DNA of 64,000 bases from Hydra vulgaris (GCF_038396675.1 NC_088926.1:9100001-9164000), one strand, 5' to 3'; counted from the first letter of the stretch, positions 11,690 through 23,603 are shown. Numbers and translations are program-made. The notes: generated by a model not told the origin, from the sequence alone.

Positions 11690-12490
11690 CTGAGAATGCC
11701 TGACTTGTTAACTTTCAGATCAGGTCAGTTTCAGGATCATTGCGATCACCTTGCTACTGGTACTACTTTGAGTTAAGTTCTTTAACATATCTAAAAAGTG
11801 TAAAAAAGTACCAAAAATTATAAAACACAAAAAACCATCATCATCACCAAGTTCTCTAAATATATCATTTACTAATATTATTACGTGGTCTTCCAAGTAA
11901 CTTTTCTTCTGCTGAGTTTTATCACTTGCAAAGTTCACTAGACCTACTTGCTCTTTGTGAGACTAGTTTGAATGTGGCTGTCTTATCTTGTGATCTTAGT
12001 GTTGATGGTTATCTTACTTAAGTTTGTAAAGACTCCAATAGTCACATGCTTGGCCTGGGCATTTACATTTGAAAGAACTCACCCATTTGTTGGGAAACAT
12101 TTTAAATCCACAGACTATTCTTTTATATTTTGCGCTTAGCACAACTTCACTCTATCGCCTTTATCTTTGTTTTATATTGCTCTCCTTCATCTCAAGGTCG
12201 CACTTTTTTTGATGTTATTTTTGATCAAATTGACCAAGCCCTTTATCTTTATCCTTCAGCCAATATTGTTGCTGAGGGTGACTTTAATGCTCATCACACT
12301 GAATGGCTTGGCTCTAGTGTCAGTGACTCTGCAAGTGTTAAGGCCCACAATTTTTACCTTTCTCAATCTCAAACACAAATAGTCAGCTTTCCAACTTGCT
12401 TTCCACACATTTGCGAGACATTGCATTCTTGTGTTACTTGTCATTCAATTAAACTGTTGACTGTTCCTAAGCGCTCCAAAAATTCTTAGG
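11690..12490 (+). pseudogene. LINE endonuclease-domain fragment
   Basis: Plus-strand frames give PKIIKHKKPSSSPSSLNISF, then a broken FTRPTCSL segment and SLNVAVLSCDLSVDGYL. An open stretch at 12130-12490 has VLYCSPSSQGRTFFD and VAEGDFNAHHTEWLGSS, the GDFNAHH motif of an apurinic-type LINE endonuclease. It belongs to the same family as the minus-strand LINE at 38.5-41.8 kb. No reverse transcriptase follows. Confidence 0.85.
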
Positions 12491-12559
12491 GCCTGTTGGG
12501 GAAATTTGGATATAGTGAGGTAATTTGGGTATAAATTATATTTTCTGTATAAAAATTAG

Positions 12560-13130
12560 TATTTATATACCCAGATAAAAATTATCTGGAAAGATGGAAC
12601 GAAGTACTTGCAAGATGACAGTCTGAACTACTAATTAAAGCAAGGGGCGAAGGGCTGTCTAGATATGTGGTGGATGAATTTTTAAAAATTTATCAAAACA
12701 TTCTGAATGAAAGCAAGTTAAATGACCACCCAGAAAGAATATTATAAGAATATAATTTAGACTAAACTGGCCTAGGTACTGACCCAACTAAAAGAAAGTA
12801 TTTGTTCCTAAATGTGCCAGGATAACGTAATCACGCTCAGAAAGTGCAAGGAGACTCCAGTACAGTGTTCTTTTTGTAGAAAGTGCTGACAGTGAACGCT
12901 AACCACCTTGTGTTATTTATAAAGAAAAAGAAGAGTTACAATCTACTTGGGTAAAAGAAGGACCGCCAGGTACACTGTATGGGGTTACAGAATATGGTTG
13001 GATGCAGGATTATATTTTTGAAAAATGGTTAGATGCACTTGTCAAAAAAATAAAACACCTTAAAAAGTCAGTTTTAGTATTATTTGATGGACATGGAAGT
13101 CACTTGACTTATATCCTAACCCATGCAGCA
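12560..13130 (+). pseudogene. Second pogo/jerky-like transposase fragment
   Basis: In mixed plus-strand frames I read LSRYVVDEFLKIYQNIL, TWVKEGPPGTLYGVTEYGWM, IFEKWLDALVKKIKHLKK and VLVLFDGHGSHLTY. These are the middle of a DDE_1 catalytic domain, with the DGHGSH Asp. It breaks off exactly where the inverted duplication and tandem repeat at 13104-13272 begin. Many stops and frameshifts. Confidence 0.8.
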
Positions 13131-13272
13131 AGGGTTAGGATATAAGTCAATATTGATAGTGATATAAGGGTTAGGATATAAGTCAATATTGATAGTGATA
13201 TAAGGGTTAGGATATAAGTCAATATTGATAGTGATATAAGGGTTAGGATATAAGTCAATATTGATAGTCGAT
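13104..13272. repeat. Inverted duplication followed by a 36-bp tandem array (x4)
   Basis: 13104-13122 (end of the transposase fragment) is perfectly inverted at 13132-13150 with a 9-base loop. That inverted piece is the start of a 36-bp unit containing GGGTTAGGATATAAGTCAAT, repeated at 13132, 13168, 13204 and 13240. Confidence 0.92.
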
Positions 13273-13448
13273 AGTGGCATTATACTTTTTTGTTTTGTGT
13301 ACCCAAAAATTTTTTGTCTCCGTAAATTTACTTTTTTTATAAAAACTAAAATGGTCCCCATAAGTAACTTTTAGGAAAAGTGAAAAGTATGTACATGGAC
13401 CATCTTATAGCCTGTTGCCGGTAGGAGTCATCAACTACATCAACTGGT

Positions 13449-13498
13449 TTGGTTAGGGTCAGGGTTAAGGATAGGCTTAGGGTTATGGTTAGGGCTAG
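13449..13498. repeat. Degenerate GGTTAG-like repeats
   Basis: About eight variants of the hexamer GGTTAG/GGGTTA in a row (GGTTAGGGTCAGGGTTAAGG and onward). They resemble the animal telomere repeat but are impure. Confidence 0.5.
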
Positions 13499-13562
13499 CT
13501 TTAAATATGGTTATATTTCTGTAAATATTATTTTTTGTAAATAGATGAAAAAAAAAAAATAT

Positions 13563-13930
<368 letters not shown>

Positions 13931-14031
13931 TATATCGCTCTATTTGAAGTATCTTTTTAATATTGAGCACTCTTTTACGACTATGAGTTTTGTTTTATTA
14001 TTATAATACAAATAGCCTTAAACATCAATAT

Positions 14032-14032
<1 letters not shown>

Positions 14033-14105
<73 letters not shown>
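14033..14105. repeat. (TA)n microsatellite
   Basis: A pure TA run of about 70 bp. Confidence 0.95.
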
Positions 14106-14108
<3 letters not shown>

Positions 14109-14274
14109 GGTATCCCTTCTTTTTCAAAATTTTTATTTTTTAACGCACAGGTCTTAGTTTGTTTTTGCTTCTAAAACACTTGAAAATAAATTTTTAATTT
14201 ATTTGGAGTACGATAACCTGTGCTGACTTGCATTAAATCTTGTTCACAAAGTTGCACAGTAGTTGCGCTTACTC

Positions 14275-14330
14275 ACGTTGTTTGTTAAAAGGGCGGATAT
14301 GCTCATATCCACCCTTTTAACAAACAACGT
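14275..14330. repeat. 27-bp inverted duplication, 2-base loop
   Basis: Arms 14275-14301 and 14304-14330 are reverse complements with a single mismatch. Confidence 0.9.
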
Positions 14331-14559
14331 TAACATCCATCGATATCGTCATACAACATTTTAGTAATACAACAATAGAAGAATTGTTGACACTTTATAA
14401 TCGAGAACTGCAAAAAATTATTGTATGTAATGATTATCAGGAATTATTTTCTTAGAAAGTGATTAGAAAAAAATTAAAAACAGACCTGCTGGAGCAATGC
14501 ATCAAGCAAGGTGAATGGCTAGAGATATTTACTCTTTAAAAATATGTTTGTTGCAACCC

Positions 14560-14925
14560 CAGATGAAAATTAGCGCCAAGGATAAACGAGCACTTTAAGA
14601 CATTTGTTTATTTATTGCATTTATATATGTGAAACCTTGGCTTGGATGTAGTCTGGTAGTGAAGGCACTAAATCAAGATTTGTGCTTTTTAAAGATGCTT
14701 AACGAATACAAAACTGTTGAAAAATTGATCTTTAAAGCAGCCCTGAACAAGTTTTATCAACACCTTTGGTACTTGTCAGAAGAAATTACAGTTTTATCAC
14801 TCTTTGATGATATAGTTAATGAACAAACCAAGCGAAACATTGTAATGAACTGACAAAGAGAGATTTTTCTTGATTCTGGAAAGAGAACCTTACAAGAAAA
14901 TTTGATGTGGGCCACGTGTGTTATT
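14560..14925 (+). pseudogene. Fragment of unassigned DDE-type transposase, 5' piece
   Basis: The plus strand reads LNKFYQHLWYLSEEITVLSL, FDDIVNEQTKRNIVMN, a stop, then SGKRTLQENL. This aligns with the RHSWYLTEQVSVLSLFSN and GKPTLPVIRQN segments of the minus-strand transposase at 24671-25432. The gene is interrupted after TLQENL by the nested insertions at 14.9-18.35 kb and resumes at 18.45 kb. Confidence 0.8.
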
Positions 14926-15163
14926 AAATGATAGTTATTCTTGATTTATGGGATGGGGTAAATGTGGACCATACCTGCCTATCACAGTATGGTATTTATA
15001 CACTTTAGGTGGTAGCCACATATGGCCCACATGCAGGGTCGTAGCCAGCTTGAGCACCTAAAACTAACTATATTATAATTTTTACATTCATTTTTAAAAT
15101 TGTTCATATGTAAATATAAAATACATAGATTTTAATTTAAAATAACTTTTTGAGCTTTCAAAT

Positions 15164-15236
15164 CAAAATCGTTTGAATGATCTAGCAAGACTCTGCATTC
15201 AATGCAGAGTCTTGCTAGATCATTCAAACAATTTTG
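15164..15236. repeat. 36-bp inverted duplication, 1-base loop
   Basis: The inner 29-bp arms 15171-15199 and 15201-15229 are perfect around one base; a further 7 bp pair with one mismatch. It lies between the hAT left end and the transposase stop region. Confidence 0.93.
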
Positions 15237-15266
15237 TCCCATTGTGGATCTATTTTGATTTTTAAT

Positions 15267-17400
15267 TCATGAGAGGCAACTAAATGATCTTTCTGCCTCA
15301 GCAATGGTAACTGGAAGGCAACAGAATATGCGTAACATAGTTAAATTTGGAAACAACTTGTCAATTTCTAATTTATGAATTTGGTTTAGTAAATTCAAAG
15401 GCCTTAAATTTATAGCATTAAAATTAGCCGTGTAGATGGACAAATGCAAAATTTCATCAACTAGATCGTTATTGATATCCTTCTCATATTTTTCTTGTAA
15501 GATTTTAGCCTTTCTGACATCATCTATTTCTTTGAGTTCGTTGAATGTCCAAAAGATGTCAAAAGTCAAAAAATCACACATTTTTTGAATTGCTTCAAAT
15601 CTAGTTGAAATTTCTCAAACGCTACCGATAATCACATCAAATACATTTTTTCTAAATTTCTGTTCAGGAGTATCAGTCAAAGTTTCATCGTTAAAATTTT
15701 TAAAATATTTCTTGTGTTTCTGATTGTGACTTTCCTTGAAGGTAGAAACTAAATCACAATTTTCAGCTGCAGTCTTTGCTTCATTTAAAATCAAATCCCA
15801 TATTTCTCTGATCTTTTCTAAATTTTTCAAAAGAATTTTAATGTTTAGCAATTCAGTCGAGACTGTGATTTCGCGATTTTGTAAAACCAAATTGACATTA
15901 TTTAATTTTGTCAAAATTTTGAGCCAAATATTAGATAGCATTGTAGCCTTGAAAGATTTCAGGTAGTTTTTGATTCCTTCAAGTTCTGCAGGATTTTCTG
16001 CGGATAAATTTGCAAAATTCATTAGCATAAATTCAATTGATATGATGACTTCAGGTGTTTTCAGCGCAATTGGTTTTACACTTTCAATTCTTGCTGACCA
16101 TAGTGTCTTTGACATTGAATGAAGTGACATTCCAGTGTTAGATTTCAAAATTTCCCATTGGTTAGGACTAGAACTAAATATATTGTAAATATTTTGAATT
16201 ATGCCAAAGAATGTAACAGATTTTTTACACGATTCTGCAGCATGTACTTCATACAGATTAAGCTTATGACATCCACATGGAGAAAAAATTGCTAAGGGAT
16301 TTTTTTCTAAGATCCGCATTCGCATTCCTTTGTGTATAACCACTCATGTTTGATCCACCATCAAATCCTTGGCCTCTACAGTCATTTAAATCAATTTGAT
16401 GTCTTATTAGGGTGTCCAAAATCATAACTGTAATTGCTTCCCCTGTTTTTAAATTGCCATCAACAAAATTTAGGAATCTCTCATATTTATGAAAAAGATT
16501 TGTTTTTTTGTTGAGCCCTACAAGACGAATAATGAATGTACATTGTTCCAAATGAAATACATGGGATGTTGCATCAACCATTAAGGCATAGTATTTAGCC
16601 TTAGATATCTCTTCTAAAATGTTTTTAACCACAAATGTTCCACAAAGGGAAATTCAATTTGAATTTGAGGCGACAAATAGTTCACTTGCAATTTTTTGTC
16701 ACTTTGAGACCCTTTCACTTTTTCTAGATGATTTTTGAGCAAAGAATCATATTAAATGATCAGCTCTAGCATTCCTAAAAAATTTCCACTATTAGTATCA
16801 CCAATTAAGTGGCTTTCTCCTCAAAAAGCTAAACTTCTTTGAGCTAAGAACAAAATTACGCCTAGAAAACGTTTCAATAGATTTTTCTAGATCTGTGATT
16901 CTTTTTGAACTTGGTGATTAATAGAGTTAACAATAGTATTGTTACTTAGTTTCAATAAAGATAGATTTCGACTTTTCCATGTCAAGAAACAACTTTTATG
17001 ATTGGCAGATTTTTCATGTTCTGGAATTCTTCAATACAATTGATGATATCCTTTGTCAATAATCCATTCTTTTTCTTTTGCCATTGTTGAGCATTGATTG
17101 TCCGGTAGATCACAAAATATTTGGCAAGGATAACAAAATAAGGATTGCATAATTTTGCTCCACAGCAGCCAATCTCAATTAACCAACTCATTATTGCCTT
17201 ATTTGTAATTTAAAACATAGCTCGGAAGTTTTAAACCAGTTTTGTCCTCAGAAAGCTCAGATTCAGAAAAGAATTTTCCGGGACCTTTCAAAACAGTTCG
17301 AGTTTGTGTTTCGGAGTTATAGAGTTGAGAGAGGGTTATAACCACTATTTAGTAGCCTCCTCATCTGTAGTGGCCTTCTTGGCCTTGAGGAGGTGAATAA

Positions 17401-17436
<36 letters not shown>

Positions 17437-17820
17437 AAAAGCTTCTTCCAGAAGCTCTGAATCACTCTTTTTAAAATAACCAATGTCAAAATAAAACAAA
17501 GAATTTTTGGCATCCGTTGCAGTGAAATTTCAATTTCATAATTACGGTTGTTTCCAGTCTCTTCGATCTCTGGCAAATCTAAGGAATTTGAATTTTATTC
17601 AACTGGTTTATTTTGTTCATTCTTCTCTAGATCTACAAATTCATCTGACGATTGACTGGTTATATCATCCAGTCATCTTGTTTTAGATGGATTTTCCATG
17701 GAAGAATCAAGTTGATGTTGAATAGTTGTGAAACCAAGACTTTCTAAAGTTCTTTTTCCTTTTTCTGATTCTTGTTGCTTTAATTTTGCTTGTTCCGTTT
17801 CTGAGCTCAGGATTTATGTT
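15267..17820 (-). pseudogene. hAT transposase (TTF/ZMYM-like, DUF4371 type), decayed
   Basis: Order on the minus strand: a charged N-terminus (KLKQQESEKGKRTLESLG); a TTF-type zinc-finger-like segment with LFCYPCQIFCDL and HEKSANHKSC; SDKKLQVNYLSPQIQIEFPL; KAKYYALMVDAT (first catalytic Asp); CRGQGFDGGSNMSG (second); CGCHKLNLYEVHAAESCK; and finally the dimerisation block LRIFCCLPVTIAEAERSFS, characteristic of hAT C-termini. Frames break near 16270-16340 and 15600, and a SINE with its A-tail lies inside the N-terminal half, so it is inactive. Confidence 0.88.
17292..17434 (+). mobile_element. SINE family 1, 5'-truncated, with A-tail
   Basis: Carries the GTTTCGGAGTTATAGAGTTG, CCTCCTCATCTGTAGTGGCC and TTGAGGAGGTGAATAAC blocks, then about 34 A residues. 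Inserted in the hAT transposase reading frame. Confidence 0.88.
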
Positions 17821-18394
17821 GATCATTTATTCTCTAAATTTTAAATTAATTGAGTATTTCATTGAAATATAAATATATAAATTTAATGGCATCAAAATCA
17901 AGCTCAAAACTTACCGAATAAAATTAAAAAAATCATAAAATAATTATTTTTCTAAAAAAAAAGATTTCTCCAAATTTTTTTAGATTTTTAGTGCCAAAAC
18001 AAAATTGTTTGTAAAGGGCCCGAATCAAAATCGTTTTTAAGTTGCCCGAAAAAAAAACTGTCACTAAGGGGCTCAAAATAATAAAAAGTTATGAGATATG
18101 TTGATTTATTGATTATAATTTTTATCTTTCCTAGCTATCCACTAAACCCAGGTCCCCCCAAAGACCCGGGCCCGGTGAATTTGTATTGTTAGTCACCCCC
18201 TGTCTACGGCCCTGCCCACTTGTGGCTATATTTCTTACGCCACTTATGTATTATAAATACCATAACCATACATGACCCACATCTATGCCATCCCATAAAT
18301 CGATTGTGGCTATCACATGTGTTGCGCATCAAATTTTCTTGTTGGAAAGATAAGTCTAATTATTTGAAGGTTAAATAGGAATACATAGTATTGT

Positions 18395-18690
18395 TTTCTA
18401 TATTGTTTTCACTAAACTAATAATAATACTGCCTTATTAATTGTTGCAGGAAAATTATTAAGTGATTTTGTGTCTGTCAAAAGCACAAATTTATTGGAGG
18501 AAGTTCTCATTAATTTAAAAATTAATGAGAACATCCTCCAGAGACCTGTTTCAGCGTGGGATGAAGATGTTGCCTACATAGAGGCAAAAATAAAAATTCT
18601 TTGCTTAAGAGCAGTTAATGATACAACTGAAAGGGCAGTAAAACTTATTCAAGATTTTTGTGGATCACCGCACAGGTAGAACAAAAACAA
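18395..18690 (+). pseudogene. Fragment of unassigned DDE-type transposase, 3' piece
   Basis: After a splice-acceptor-like TTGTTGCAG near 18450, the plus strand reads LLSDFVSVKSTNLLEEVL and then SAWDEDVAYIEAKIKILCLR and AVNDTTERAVKLIQDF. This matches SSEWDDNAYYLKMKLFIKTL and VTNDAAERGIKLCSDY at 24.7 kb. The ERG/ERA motif probably carries the last catalytic Glu. It is the continuation of the fragment at 14560-14925. Confidence 0.82.
18495..18540. repeat. 22-bp inverted duplication in transposase frame
   Basis: Arms 18495-18516 and 18519-18540 with one mismatch and a 2-base loop, in the LLEEVLINLKINENIL coding stretch. Confidence 0.88.
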
Positions 18691-19077
18691 TTTTTGCTAC
18701 GCTGTGTGCAAGAGCATGGAAAAAGAGACTCTCAAAGGAAAATATCCTGCCTGATCCGTAATTTTAGATTCTTTTAATAAATACTTTATAACATATAAAT
18801 GCTTTATTTGATTTAGCTACAAAATGGGAAGGGTTAAAAACTAGGGATGCACTGATGCCTACATTTATCTGATGCTGATTGGTACATGCCAATACTGATG
18901 CATCGCCATCGACAATAAATTCAAATTTGTACTCTTCATTTTTAAAAATAAATAAATTAGGATTTTTTAAAAATGTAATGTTAACGGTCAATTTTAATGT
19001 TAGTTGCTTTGCTCATTGTTGATTTATTTTTATTTTATTTTTATTTCTAAGTTTTATTCCTAGAATATAGATAAAAA

Positions 19078-19094
19078 TTTATATATATATATAC

Positions 19095-19191
<97 letters not shown>

Positions 19192-19195
19192 TATA
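19078..19195. repeat. (TA)n/(CATA)n microsatellite
   Basis: TA repeats with a short CATACATA segment; first of a cluster extending to 20175. Confidence 0.92.
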
Positions 19196-19294
19196 TATCT
19201 AACTTTTATCTTCGACAATTTCCGTTAACATTACATTTAAAAATATATACATATGTATGTATATTTAATATACATATATGTATGTATATTAAAT

Positions 19295-19522
19295 GCGGTA
19301 GTGGTGTAGTGGTAGAGCGCTTGCTTCATAAGCGAGAGGTTCCGAGTTTGATTCCCACCATGTCCCTGGTAGTACCGCGCTCAACTTGTTTCTCCGCGCA
19401 GCGGCTTTGTTCGTCAAGGTTCGTGTTTCGGAGTTATAGATTTGAGAGAGGGTGATAACCACAAGTATCCTCCTCATCTGTAGTGGCCTTCTCGGCTTTG
19501 GAGAGATAAATTATTAAAAAAA
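19295..19522 (+). mobile_element. Full-length tRNA-derived SINE (family 1)
   Basis: The tRNA-like head GCGGTAGTGGTGTAGTGG contains an A box. A hairpin GCTTGCTTCATAAGCGAG resembles an anticodon arm, and GGTTCCGAGTTTGATTCCC contains the B box. The body includes CTCAACTTGTTTCTCCGCGC and CTGTAGTGGCCTTCTCGGC, ending in an A-rich tail. It is inserted between (TA)n tracts and is the reference copy for the other fragments in this window. Confidence 0.88.
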
Positions 19523-19529
19523 ATATATA

Positions 19530-20175
<646 letters not shown>

Positions 20176-20197
20176 AACATACATACATACATCAATA

Positions 20198-20247
20198 TTT
20201 TCATCTGTATCAAAATAGTCAACAGACTATTTTGATATAGATGAAAA
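20198..20247. repeat. 23-bp inverted duplication, 4-base loop
   Basis: Arms 20198-20220 and 20225-20247, one mismatch. Confidence 0.88.
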
Positions 20248-20848
20248 AAAACGTTTAATACAATTTGTAAATTTTGCAAAATAAAAATATCAAGAAGAGG
20301 AACATCTGGCAGAAGTTTTTTACATTTTACATTTACATTTCTTGATTTTAAACTTATCTTTCTGTATAGTTTGGATTCATATAATTGCTTTCCTAAATTA
20401 TAAAAAGACACTAAATGCAGGTAGCTCCTAAATAAAAAATGGTTCAAAAAATATTTAAAGGTTTAGTGGTTGCAGATATGTCTACATAATAACTTGGGCT
20501 TATACATGCATTTTCATTTATGGAATAATTATATTTTTGCATACAATATATAAATATATAAAAATAAAAAAACTGATTTTTCAAAACAATTGGCATTGGC
20601 CAATAGTTACCAAGACCGATGCCAATGCAGATGCATTGCAGGCTGATGAATTGGTGCATGTAAATCAAACAAAATTTAAAATATAATATTCTCTAAAATA
20701 ATTGCAACAAAAATTCAAATATATAAAATATATAAATCAATTTATCATATCCTTATGTGTAGTTAAGATTTCTATGGTTTTCTATATATATTTTGACACA
20801 ACATATACTATAGATAGTTGTTAAAAGATATAAACAAATTAAAATTAC

Positions 20849-20943
20849 CTTTAATAAACTTGGATGCTTTCCAGTATTTACTTTTTGCTTATTTCTATCT
20901 TCTTTAATTTCATTTGTACGTCTACTATCAGTTTTTCCAATAT
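20849..20943 (-). CDS. PQBP1: PQBP1 exon 5 (charged linker)
   Basis: Residues 90-121, starting DIGKTDSRRTNEIKEDRNKQ: a polar, Lys/Arg/Glu-rich segment expected to be disordered. It corresponds in position to the much longer polar-amino-acid-rich domain of vertebrate PQBP1. The acceptor is TTTTTAG|AT and the donor AAAG|GTAATT. It is followed by a 10.4-kb intron holding LINE, pogo-like, hAT and SINE insertions. Confidence 0.86.
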
Positions 20944-21116
20944 CTAAAAATTAGCATCAACCAAGCAAATATATTTTTTAATATATTAAGCTGAATTAGG
21001 ATGAATCAGCCTGATTACGATAAACTTTGTACTTACTTGACAAAATAACACGCAAATTAAATTCTACTAAAATTTACATAAAAAAAAAGTTAATTAAAAT
21101 TTATTTGAAAACAAAC

Positions 21117-21223
21117 CTGTTTTTTGTTGCCATGCTGCTGGATAAGTGATTTCAGCACGAGGGTCATTTGGATGTCTCCATGATACCTGATTTGTATGCA
21201 CATTCCAAAAATATTCATGAGAC
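21117..21223 (-). CDS. PQBP1: PQBP1 exon 4 (second half of WW domain)
   Basis: Residues 54-89. The block SHEYFWNVHTNQVSWRHP carries the aromatic pair Y58-F59, the W60-N61 step, the second signature Trp W69 and the terminal Pro72, completing the Pro-rich-peptide binding surface. The acceptor is TTAAG|G (phase 2) and the donor ACAG|GTTTGT (phase 1). The WW domain is split between two exons by a 2.25-kb intron holding a 1.5-kb inverted-repeat element. Confidence 0.94.
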
Positions 21224-21423
21224 CTTAATAAAAATGACACATTAAATCACCTTACTATAAATATACATGTAAAAATTATCACAGTCCAAAACCCTGAAAA
21301 TATATATCAGATAACTACAGACAAAGTTTTGAATACATCTCTGTGATTGTATACCAGATAGAAATATACAAATAACTTATATATAAACACATATACCTAA
21401 TAATATATAAATATTTAATATCA

Positions 21424-22904
21424 AACCTTTATGGAAAGCGCGTGCGGTCGCATGCCTTGTACATCCACGCTTAAAACAATTTTTTTAGACAACTAGACCC
21501 TGTTTTTATATAGTAAGCGTTTTAAGAATTCGCAGAAAAATAAAGCTAAAGCAAAAGAAACTAAAGAATAAATCAGCAATACTCGAAGAAAAGAACTGAA
21601 GACTATACGAAATAGAAAATCTAAATAAAATAAGCTAAAAAAAATTATAAATAAAAAAAAGAAAATTGTTGTCAAAAATACCTAATTATTTACTGTTTTT
21701 GTTGCCTTATTTTTAGAGCGTTTGTTATTTTCCACAACCAAAATTGATACAAGTTGATGGAAAAAAGTAGAAAAGAATATAACGAAAATAAAAATAATTT
21801 TTGATTTACAATTTTTTTGCAACTTTTTTCAGTCAGTATATAAAGGAAATACTTTTTAAATTGCGCTAGAAACACGGACAGTTTTAAATTTGTTTTTCAA
21901 ATGTCTTTGCTAAACTTTGCTATTTTATCAATGGACAGGAAAGCGAGAAAACTAATTGCTATTTATTTGTGAAAAATTTAATTCTTTTATTAAAAAAAAT
22001 GTGAAAAATTTAATTTTTCATGTAAAAAAATGAAACGATGCTGCAAAATTTTGTGAGCTAGTGCATTGTTAATTTACTGAACTTTCTTAACAAAATTTTT
22101 AGGAGCTTATTTAAAACTTTTGTTTAAGTTTTAAAATACATCTTTTTAAACAGAGAAATCCTTTTGTTCATTACCTCTAGTAACTTGTATTAACATTGGA
22201 AATTGGGCAATATAAAAGAAACAATTTCATAAATGCATCAAATGGGTTAAATACATAATTTAAAAAAGTTATTCTTTTATTTAACTTATTCCGTCATTAA
22301 CAAAATTTATTATTCAAATAATATTTTTTACAAATAAATAACAATTTATTTTCTTATTTTCCTATTATATGAGTATTGAGAAAAAGTGTCAAATATAACA
22401 AAAACTTTTTTTAAAAGCAAAAAGACATAAAAATGAATAAACATAATAAGCCAATAAACGTAAGAAAAAAAATTAACAAAATTTCTTGTACATAGCAAAT
22501 TAGTTTCTTAATTATATGGACTGATAAAAATCGTGATTAAATTGCATATAGAACTTTCAATTGTTGTGAAATCGTTATAAAAGATTTTTTTTCAATAACG
22601 ACTCAAAAAAGAATAAAAAAGTTGTTTAAAAATTTTATAAAAAAAACTTTTATTTTACTTTACTTTTTTTAATTAATAATTTTCTAGTTTATTTAATTAA
22701 ACTTGATATTTCATTACAATTTTGTTTCCATATTTAAGAATTACTTTTTTTTTCTTAGTAAGTTTATCTTTTTGCTGCTAATTATTGAAACGCTTTATAA
22801 GTTAAAAGATGCTAACTGCTGTGGTCAGTTAGTCTTAAAACAATTACTTTAAATGTGGATGAACAAGGCATATGACCACACATGCCTCCCGGAAGGCTTG
22901 ATAA
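21424..22904. mobile_element. Non-autonomous DNA transposon with ~60-bp inverted ends
   Basis: The left end has CCTTTATGGAAAGCGCGTGC, GCATGCCTTGTACATCCACG and TTAAAACAATT. The right end holds the reverse complement of this block with scattered mismatches (CTTAAAACAATTACTTTAAA, GGATGAACAAGGCATATG, GCCTCCCGGAAGG). The 1.36-kb interior is AT-rich with no transposase. It lies in PQBP1 intron 3. The target duplication is not clear in the AT-rich flanks. Confidence 0.75.
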
Positions 22905-23174
22905 TATATAAAAAACTTATATAAATAATATATAAATATATAATATATTAACACGTATCCAAACAATTATATTATGTGAATTCTTAAATACACTTAAAAA
23001 CTTTAGTACACTTAAAAACATTTCAGGCACCTAAACCCTAAATTGACCAATAAAGTTCATCAAATTCAGCAAAAATACTAAATAATAACAAGATTTATTG
23101 ATTATGATTCTCTGTGCATACAATAAAATAATTTTTTGAACAAAAAGTTAAAAAAACAGCAAAAAAATAACAAA

Positions 23175-23328
23175 CAATTGCATGATGTGGCTAAAAATGT
23201 TACAGGGCATTAATTGCTCTGAAACAATTGGATGATGTGTATAAAATGTTTCAGGGCATCAATTGCTCTGAAAAAATTGCATGATGTGGCTAACAATGTT
23301 TCAGGTAATTAATTGCTCTGAAATAACT
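23175..23328. repeat. Tandem repeat, ~50-bp unit, three copies
   Basis: Copies begin near 23181, 23231 and 23280 with CATGATGTGG or variants and include TTTCAGGGCAT and AATTGCTCTGAAA. Confidence 0.9.
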
Positions 23329-23474
23329 ATTTTTAGCCATTTTAGAGAAATTAAAAACTAATATTTTATGATCTTAATTTCTGAAAAAAAAAAAGAATTT
23401 AATAAAGTGCATAACAAAAGTATAATACTTATCTGAAACATAGTACTTTAGGTTTAAAAAAAGAACTGAAATAC

Positions 23475-23530
23475 CTTACAGGGTCTTCTACTTTGAACCA
23501 ACCAGGGGGTAATGGTTGTGATTTGAAACT
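23475..23530 (-). CDS. PQBP1: PQBP1 exon 3 (first half of WW domain)
   Basis: Residues 36-53, SFKSQPLPPGWFKVEDPV plus two bases. LPPGW is the canonical start of a WW domain, with W46 as the first signature Trp. Two donors are possible: GTAAGG, five bases upstream, and AG|GTATTT. Only the second keeps frame with exon 4, and it restores the family spacing between the DP and Y-F-W-N motifs, so I chose it. Confidence 0.92.
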
Positions 23531-23603
23531 CTAAACAATTTCTATGTTATGAATAGAAGTTAAATTACATTTGAAAAAAACTACAAACAATAATAAAAAA
23601 AAC

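Larger units (their letters stand above)
15034..18214 (-). mobile_element. hAT-family DNA transposon with 8-bp target duplication
   Basis: Ends: CAGGGTCGTAGCCAG at 15034 and the inverse of CAGGGCCGTAGACAGGG at 18214. Flanking 8-bp direct repeats are CCCACATG (15026-15033) and CCCACTTG (18215-18222), with one mismatch. The CAGGG start, 8-bp target duplication and encoded transposase all fit hAT. Length 3.18 kb, including a SINE insertion. Confidence 0.88.
14905..18345. mobile_element. Fold-back MITE split by a hAT insertion
   Basis: The left arm (about 14905-15033) and right arm (18215-18345) are imperfect reverse complements of about 130 bp. They share ATCAAATTTTCTTGT at the outer ends and TATAAATACCATA, CCCATCCCATAAATC and GTGGCTA inside. 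Removing the hAT element between them, with one copy of its target duplication, gives a continuous palindromic element of about 260 bp. It lies within the older transposase gene, probably in or beside an intron of it. Confidence 0.75.

Noticed and set aside
12130..12489. Host exonuclease/endonuclease gene
   Set aside because: The GDFNAHH motif and flanking blocks match a LINE endonuclease present again at 41.2-41.8 kb.
13132..13272. CRISPR-like array
   Set aside because: The repeats are directly abutting 36-bp units with no spacers, in a eukaryotic genome.
13116..13361. Minus-strand repeat protein (DLYPNPYITIN)
   Set aside because: Produced by the 36-bp tandem array. No start context or conserved domain.
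17317..17576. Frames with a poly-Phe run
   Set aside because: They run through the A-tail of a SINE read in antisense; chimeric.
19295..19366. tRNA gene
   Set aside because: A and B boxes are present, but the acceptor arm does not pair. The sequence continues into a SINE body shared with other copies.
21493..21675. Small hydrophobic membrane protein
   Set aside because: Phe/Leu/Tyr run from AT-rich DNA inside a non-autonomous element; no start context or conservation evidence.
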